Positions 6,622 through 9,666 of a stretch of 9,666 nt of DNA are shown here, piece by piece. A program made the position numbers and the translations under genes. The notes under the pieces are model-generated. The model was not told the origin of the DNA and made no database searches. It saw only the letters and a list, made by a program, of their open reading frames with translations. The stretch covers positions 1 through 9,666 of the forward strand of contig JAIDBM010000120.1 of assembly GCA_029056365.1 (NCBI GenBank), given 5' to 3'. Position 1 is the first letter of the stretch; the number at the start of each line of letters is the position of its first letter. The DNA comes from Muribaculaceae bacterium (GTDB lineage: Bacteria; Bacteroidota; Bacteroidia; Bacteroidales; Muribaculaceae).

Positions 6622-7728
6622 ATGCAGGTAACAGACACGACATATAAAATAGCCTTTTCAATGCTCAGGGGCATAAACGCCTCCACGGCACACGAACTGC
6701 TACGCCGTATCGGTTCGCCGCAAGCGTTCTTCTCGCTTGATGCCCACAGCCTGCAGAGCAGCATAGGCATGAAAGCTGAAATCGCCGACGAAACATACCG
6801 CCGGAGATTGCTCGCTGCGGCACAGGATGAAGAAACCTTCCTTGCCGACAACAATATCAGCATGCGGTTTCTGACCGACGACGAATATCCGCAGCGCCTG
6901 CGTGACTGCAGCGATGCTCCTGTGGCCCTGTACTCACTTGGCGACGGACAGCCCGACACTCCAAGAAGCATAGCCATCGTGGGCACACGTCATGCCACTC
7001 CGTTCGGAACCGCATTCGTTGCCGACCTGATAAAAAACATAAAAGACCAGGTTGGTGAAGTAACTGTAATAAGCGGACTGGCGTACGGCATAGACATAGC
7101 CGCACACAGGGCGGCGCTCCAGAACAACATGCCCACAATCGCAGTAGTGGCCCATGGGCTGAAAATGATATATCCCGCCGACCACCGGGGCGAGGCCGCC
7201 CGTATAGTCAAGGCTCATGGAGCCGTAGTGACCGAATACACATCGGCCACAACTCCGAACCGGGGGGCATTTCTTGCCCGGAACCGCATAATAGCCGGAC
7301 TCGCCGATGCCGTGATTGTAGTGGAAAGCGACATCCGAGGCGGAGCTATGTGCACGGCACGCATTGCCTCGGATTACAACCGCGAGGTATTCGCCGTGCC
7401 GGGGCGTCCATGCGACACCTACTCGCGCGGATGCAACCGGCTTATCGCCGACAATGCAGCCCAGATTCTGACTGACGCATCAAGTCTGGCAGATCTCATG
7501 GGATGGCCAAAGACAGAACAATGCACGCAGACCGAACTGTTCCGGCCAGTCTCGCCACAGCATCGTAAAATCATCGACCACCTGCGCAAGAACCCCGATG
7601 CTACGGTAAACGACCTGGTGGTGCAACTCGGAATGCCATTCGCAAGTCTTAGTTCGACACTATTTGAAATGGAAATGGCCGACCTCATACTGACCCTGCC
7701 CGGAGGGCGGTATGGCGTAATATCCTGA
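6622..7728 (+). CDS. dprA: DNA processing protein DprA
   Basis: 368 residues, full length. DprA binds single-stranded DNA entering by natural transformation and loads RecA on it, in the cytoplasm. An N-terminal helix-hairpin-like part (about 8-50, with FSMLRGINAS) precedes the Rossmann-like domain. That domain shows AIVGTRHATPFG (118-129), SGLAYGIDIAAH (151-162), HGLKMIYP (178-185), the ARNRIIAGL motif (219-227), GGAMCTA (240-246), REVFAVPG (254-261) and GCNRLI (270-275). A C-terminal winged-helix domain (about 308-366) ends in GGRYGV. The start at ATG 6622 is kept because residues 7-20 (TYKIAFSMLRGINA) already fit the family N-terminus, although the promoter box ends only four bases before it. 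Many Bacteroidales keep this gene although natural transformation is seldom reported in them, so its role here may be wider. Confidence 0.96.
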   Translation: MQVTDTTYKIAFSMLRGINASTAHELLRRIGSPQAFFSLDAHSLQSSIGMKAEIADETYRRRLLAAAQDEETFLADNNISMRFLTDDEYPQRLRDCSDAPVALYSLGDGQPDTPRSIAIVGTRHATPFGTAFVADLIKNIKDQVGEVTVISGLAYGIDIAAHRAALQNNMPTIAVVAHGLKMIYPADHRGEAARIVKAHGAVVTEYTSATTPNRGAFLARNRIIAGLADAVIVVESDIRGGAMCTARIASDYNREVFAVPGRPCDTYSRGCNRLIADNAAQILTDASSLADLMGWPKTEQCTQTELFRPVSPQHRKIIDHLRKNPDATVNDLVVQLGMPFASLSSTLFEMEMADLILTLPGGRYGVIS

Positions 7729-7826
7729 ATGTTCGTCCGCGCGGCAGCAATGCTCCGGCCCGGCCATCAACAAATCGCAACTCCCGGGCGTTTAACTTAC
7801 TCTAACTGACATAAAACCCGAAAGAC

Positions 7827-8717
7827 ATGGATAAAGAAACTGAATTCAAAAAAATTATTCCGGAATCGGAAATGATTGTGAATCCCGATGGCAGCATTTT
7901 TCATCTGCACCTGCTGCCCGAACAGCTTACCGACAGAGTTATCCTGGTAGGAGACCCGGGGCGTGTCGACATGGTAGCCGACTTTTTCGACACAAAGGAT
8001 TTTGAAGTATCATCGCGTGAATTCCACACAATCGGCGGCACATACAACGGCAAGCCGATAATGTGCCTCAGCCACGGCATCGGACCCGACAACATCGATA
8101 TTGTAATAAACGAACTCGATGCTCTGGCAAACATCGATTTCGGCACTCGTGAAGTAAAAGACAACCCTCGCTCGCTTACCCTGGTTCGCATAGGCACATC
8201 GGGCGCCCTGCAACCCGAACTTACTCTTGGCACTCCGGTTATCGCCGAGAAAGCCATTGGCTTCGACGGTGTTCTGAACTACTATGCCGGACGCAATTCG
8301 GTGGCCGACCTTGAATTCGAACACGAACTCTGCCGCCATACCGGCTGGAATCCGCTATGGGCCAAGCCATACGTAGTTGACGCCAATCCGGATCTGGTGG
8401 CCCGTATAGGCGGTTCCGACATGGTGCGGGGCAACACTATTTCGGCCGTAGGATTTTACGGTCCACAAGGCCGCGAACTGCGCCTGCCGCTCGCCAACCC
8501 CGATCTCAACCACCGCATTGAAGCATTTGAGTTCAATGGCCGCAAAATCACCAACTACGAAATGGAGTCGGCGCCTCTGCAGGGACTCGGCAAACTTATG
8601 GGCCACAAGGCCATGACTGTATGCAGCATCATAGCCAACCGCTTCAACACCGAAGCCAACCCCAACTATAAATCAGGCATACGCGACCTCATCGGCACCG
8701 TACTCGACCGCATCTGA
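7827..8717 (+). CDS. Nucleoside phosphorylase, uridine phosphorylase-like
   Basis: 296 residues, PNP/UDP phosphorylase superfamily. Such enzymes split a nucleoside with phosphate into base and (deoxy)ribose-1-phosphate in cytosolic salvage. Visible motifs are the phosphate-binding VGDPGRV (41-47), RIGTSGAL (121-128) and the ribose-contacting NYEMES (243-248). FYGPQGRE (210-217) supplies Q214 and R216, which match the Gln-x-Arg pair that reads uracil in uridine phosphorylases and argues against a purine enzyme. The protein is longer than E. coli Udp (about 253 residues) through an N-terminal extension of about 30 residues and insertions. It lies 98 bases after dprA with no shared pathway evident, so it is probably its own unit. 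A strong hairpin follows the stop. Udp would be the fitting symbol if uridine specificity is confirmed. Confidence 0.88.
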   Translation: MDKETEFKKIIPESEMIVNPDGSIFHLHLLPEQLTDRVILVGDPGRVDMVADFFDTKDFEVSSREFHTIGGTYNGKPIMCLSHGIGPDNIDIVINELDALANIDFGTREVKDNPRSLTLVRIGTSGALQPELTLGTPVIAEKAIGFDGVLNYYAGRNSVADLEFEHELCRHTGWNPLWAKPYVVDANPDLVARIGGSDMVRGNTISAVGFYGPQGRELRLPLANPDLNHRIEAFEFNGRKITNYEMESAPLQGLGKLMGHKAMTVCSIIANRFNTEANPNYKSGIRDLIGTVLDRI

Positions 8718-8748
8718 CAATCGGACTTTTTTCAAGCGAATCCATAAT

Positions 8749-8806
8749 GGACCGGAGCGGACACAGAATGCAACAGCACCTGTGTCCGCTCCGGTCCGGA
8801 TCTTTT
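8749..8806 (+). terminator. Long perfect hairpin terminator after the nucleoside phosphorylase gene
   Basis: Arms 8749-8766 and 8780-8797 pair perfectly over 18 bases with a 13-base loop. On the plus strand a modest T-run (TCTTTT, 8801-8806) follows after GGA. The hairpin sits between two convergent genes, 32 bases after the plus-strand stop and 27 bases from the minus-strand stop. It probably serves the plus-strand gene and may block read-through from the other side, though no T-run follows it on the minus strand. Confidence 0.75.
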
Positions 8807-8823
8807 CAGAACTTGTTTCCAGA

Positions 8824-9279
8824 CTATTCTTCTTCGATTTCCACCACTCCGGTATATGAACCAAGCAGATTGAACTTCAGCACCACTCCATCCGACAGGC
8901 CTATTTCATATCCTGCCGTTTTCTTGCGTATGCTCACAATTTTCAGTCCACTGAAATTCTTGCTTACATACTTACGTATAGGCCTTGGCACCAGTCCATC
9001 GGGCACAGTCCTGCTCTTGCAGTCGACCGATGTCCATTTTCCCTTGTTGCTGAATTCGATGGTGGTGCCGTTCACCAGACGCACATCATAATCGGTTTTC
9101 TTGAGCAAATGCTTGTCGACCTTTATCATTCCCACTTTAGCCTTGGGAAAATACTCGTCAAGCATCTCGCGGGCCTCCTGAGGCAGATTCTCGCGGTTGA
9201 TGGTATACTTGTCGAAAATGGCGTAGCTCTGGACTACAGCCGCAACAATCACCATCAGAGTCAATAGTATTCTTTTCAT
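8824..9279 (-). CDS. Secreted protein with two PepSY-like repeats
   Basis: 151 residues, start ATG 9279-9277. A signal peptide covers about 1-20 (MKRILLTLMV, then a hydrophobic run ending SYA). The mature part is two related units of about 55 residues. Unit 1 (about 32-88) has LPQEAREMLDEYFP and YDVRLVNGTTIEFSNKGKW. Unit 2 (about 92-147) has VPRPIRKYVSKNF and YEIGLSDGVVLKFNLLGSY. The pattern of helix plus two-stranded hairpin with a (V/S)(N/D)G turn is that of the PepSY-like/BLIP-like periplasmic proteins common in Bacteroidales (the family once called DUF2874). Their biochemical role is not established; ligand or inhibitor binding in the periplasm is a guess. It lies downstream of a sigma-factor gene in the same direction but beyond a terminator. 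Confidence 0.85.
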   Translation of the reverse strand: MKRILLTLMVIVAAVVQSYAIFDKYTINRENLPQEAREMLDEYFPKAKVGMIKVDKHLLKKTDYDVRLVNGTTIEFSNKGKWTSVDCKSRTVPDGLVPRPIRKYVSKNFSGLKIVSIRKKTAGYEIGLSDGVVLKFNLLGSYTGVVEIEEE

Positions 9280-9312
9280 AATGTTTTTATTAGAAAAACA
9301 TCATATCCGGCC

Positions 9313-9345
9313 AAAAGTTTGATTGTGTTGCAAGAACCGGCGAAA
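9313..9345 (-). promoter_or_regulatory. Possible weak promoter for the PepSY-like gene
   Basis: On the minus strand AACTTTTG (9320-9313) differs from TAnnTTTG only at the first base, and TTTC (9345-9342) lies 21 bases upstream where TTTG is expected. A start near 9308 would give a leader of about 28 bases. Both elements are imperfect. Confidence 0.3.
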
Positions 9346-9366
9346 TCCGGCGCCGGCATATGCCGG
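9337..9366. repeat. CCGG-rich cluster with overlapping hairpins and a 14-base palindrome
   Basis: CCGGCATATGCCGG at 9353-9366 is a perfect palindrome. CCGGCG occurs at 9337-9342 and 9347-9352, and CGCCGG at 9351-9356 can pair with the first. The two possible hairpins (9337-9356 and 9353-9366) share bases 9353-9356 and so exclude each other. The cluster lies upstream of the PepSY-like gene, between it and the sigma-factor terminator. Operator, attenuator or chance are all possible. Confidence 0.5.
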
Positions 9367-9408
9367 ACAACAAAAGAGGCTGTCCGCAAATTATTACGGC
9401 ACAGCCTC
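9366..9408 (-). terminator. Rho-independent terminator of the sigma-factor gene
   Basis: GAGGCTGT (9376-9383) pairs with ACAGCCTC (9401-9408). CCG (9384-9386) continues the stem with CGG (9397-9399) after a single bulged base at 9400, leaving a 10-base loop. Reading the minus strand, the stem is followed by TTTTGTTGTCC, a T-rich tail. It lies 69 bases downstream of the sigma-factor stop, separating that gene from the PepSY-like gene. Confidence 0.75.
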
Positions 9409-9477
9409 CAGGGGGGAACTATATTAAAAAGTAAAGCAGATATGTGTATCCTAAGTCAGAGATGAAATTGAAATGTT

Positions 9478-9666
9478 TCAACGATAATCGGCGAAACGCT
9501 CCTGAAGTTTCTTGCGTGCGAAGAATATCCGGCTCTTCACAGTGCCCAGAGGCAGCTGCATGTGCTCGGCTATCTCGTTGTATTTGTAGCCTGCCACGTG
9601 CATCGAGAACGGAACGCGGAATTCCTCGGGCAAGGCGTTGATGGAGTCGGAAATCTCGCCCACGCT
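9478..9666 (-). CDS. ECF-type RNA polymerase sigma factor, C-terminal part (5' end outside window)
   Basis: The frame is open to the window edge and ends at TGA (complement of 9478-9480). Sixty-two residues are visible and form sigma region 4. INALPEEFRVPF is followed by a helix-turn-helix, YNEIAEHMQLPLGTVKSRIFFARKKL (split here as turn LPLG and recognition helix TVKSRIFFAR), which binds the -35-type promoter element. This closely follows the RpoE-like ECF group, whose members are usually held by a membrane anti-sigma factor. No anti-sigma gene follows within the window; a terminator and the PepSY-like gene come next. A partner could lie upstream, outside the window. Start and region 2 are not visible. 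Confidence 0.9.
   Translation of the reverse strand, partial: SVGEISDSINALPEEFRVPFSMHVAGYKYNEIAEHMQLPLGTVKSRIFFARKKLQERFADYR

Noticed and set aside
7339..7362. DprA motif RGGAMCTA instead of SGSLxTA as a sign of altered function
   Set aside because: GGA-type versions of this motif are, as far as I know, usual in Bacteroidetes DprA, and all other motifs are intact.
7758..7793. Possible terminator after dprA (GCCCGG with CCGGGC, then GTTT)
   Set aside because: The stem is only six pairs with a 20-base loop and three T bases; too weak to call.
7793..7800. TAACTTAC as promoter box for the nucleoside phosphorylase gene
   Set aside because: Two mismatches in the TTTG half and no TTG at the -33 distance.
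9409..9477. Gene or small RNA between the sigma-factor stop and its terminator
   Set aside because: No open frame of note and no promoter; it reads as the 3' untranslated part, including a short G-run at 9411-9416.

Overview
The window reads as a stretch of a Bacteroidales chromosome, possibly Muribaculaceae-like. The evidence is the Bacteroidetes-type promoter sequence TAnnTTTG before two genes, the absence of clear Shine-Dalgarno sequences, the protein families present (PepSY-like secreted protein, ECF sigma factor, Bacteroidetes-style DprA) and the moderately high GC content. The family-level placement is only an impression. No mobile element, CRISPR array, rRNA or tRNA was seen. Genes fill almost the whole window; the longest gene-free stretch is about 200 bases (9280-9477).

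Region 1 (1-5272, + strand) looks like one six-gene operon with gaps of 2-22 bases or a 4-base overlap. It begins inside an NlpC/P60 peptidase gene. Then come an L-Ala-D/L-Glu-type dipeptide epimerase with a twin-arginine-like leader, an exported alpha/beta hydrolase, a D-2-hydroxyacid dehydrogenase, a hotdog-fold acyl-CoA thioesterase and a multi-pass GT-C-like membrane protein. The peptidase and epimerase form a recognisable pair for breaking down cell-wall peptides: the peptidase releases L-Ala-D-Glu and the epimerase converts it to L-Ala-L-Glu.

Region 2 (3956-6553) holds two diverged paralogues of that membrane protein, facing each other tail to tail. Their 3' ends overlap by 60 bases on opposite strands, so no dedicated terminator separates them.

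Region 3 (6554-7728) is a 68-base divergent promoter region followed by dprA. On both strands the box TAACTTTG lies exactly four bases before the ATG, implying leaderless or nearly leaderless mRNAs for dprA and for the minus-strand membrane gene.

Region 4 (7827-9666) contains a uridine-phosphorylase-like gene ending at a long perfect hairpin. On the minus strand lie a small secreted protein with two PepSY-like repeats and the C-terminal end of an ECF-type sigma factor. A terminator hairpin and a cluster of CCGG-rich hairpins separate these last two.

The best candidates for a second look are the overlapping tail-to-tail membrane paralogues and the mirrored leaderless promoters. I see no clearly new defence or mobile system here.
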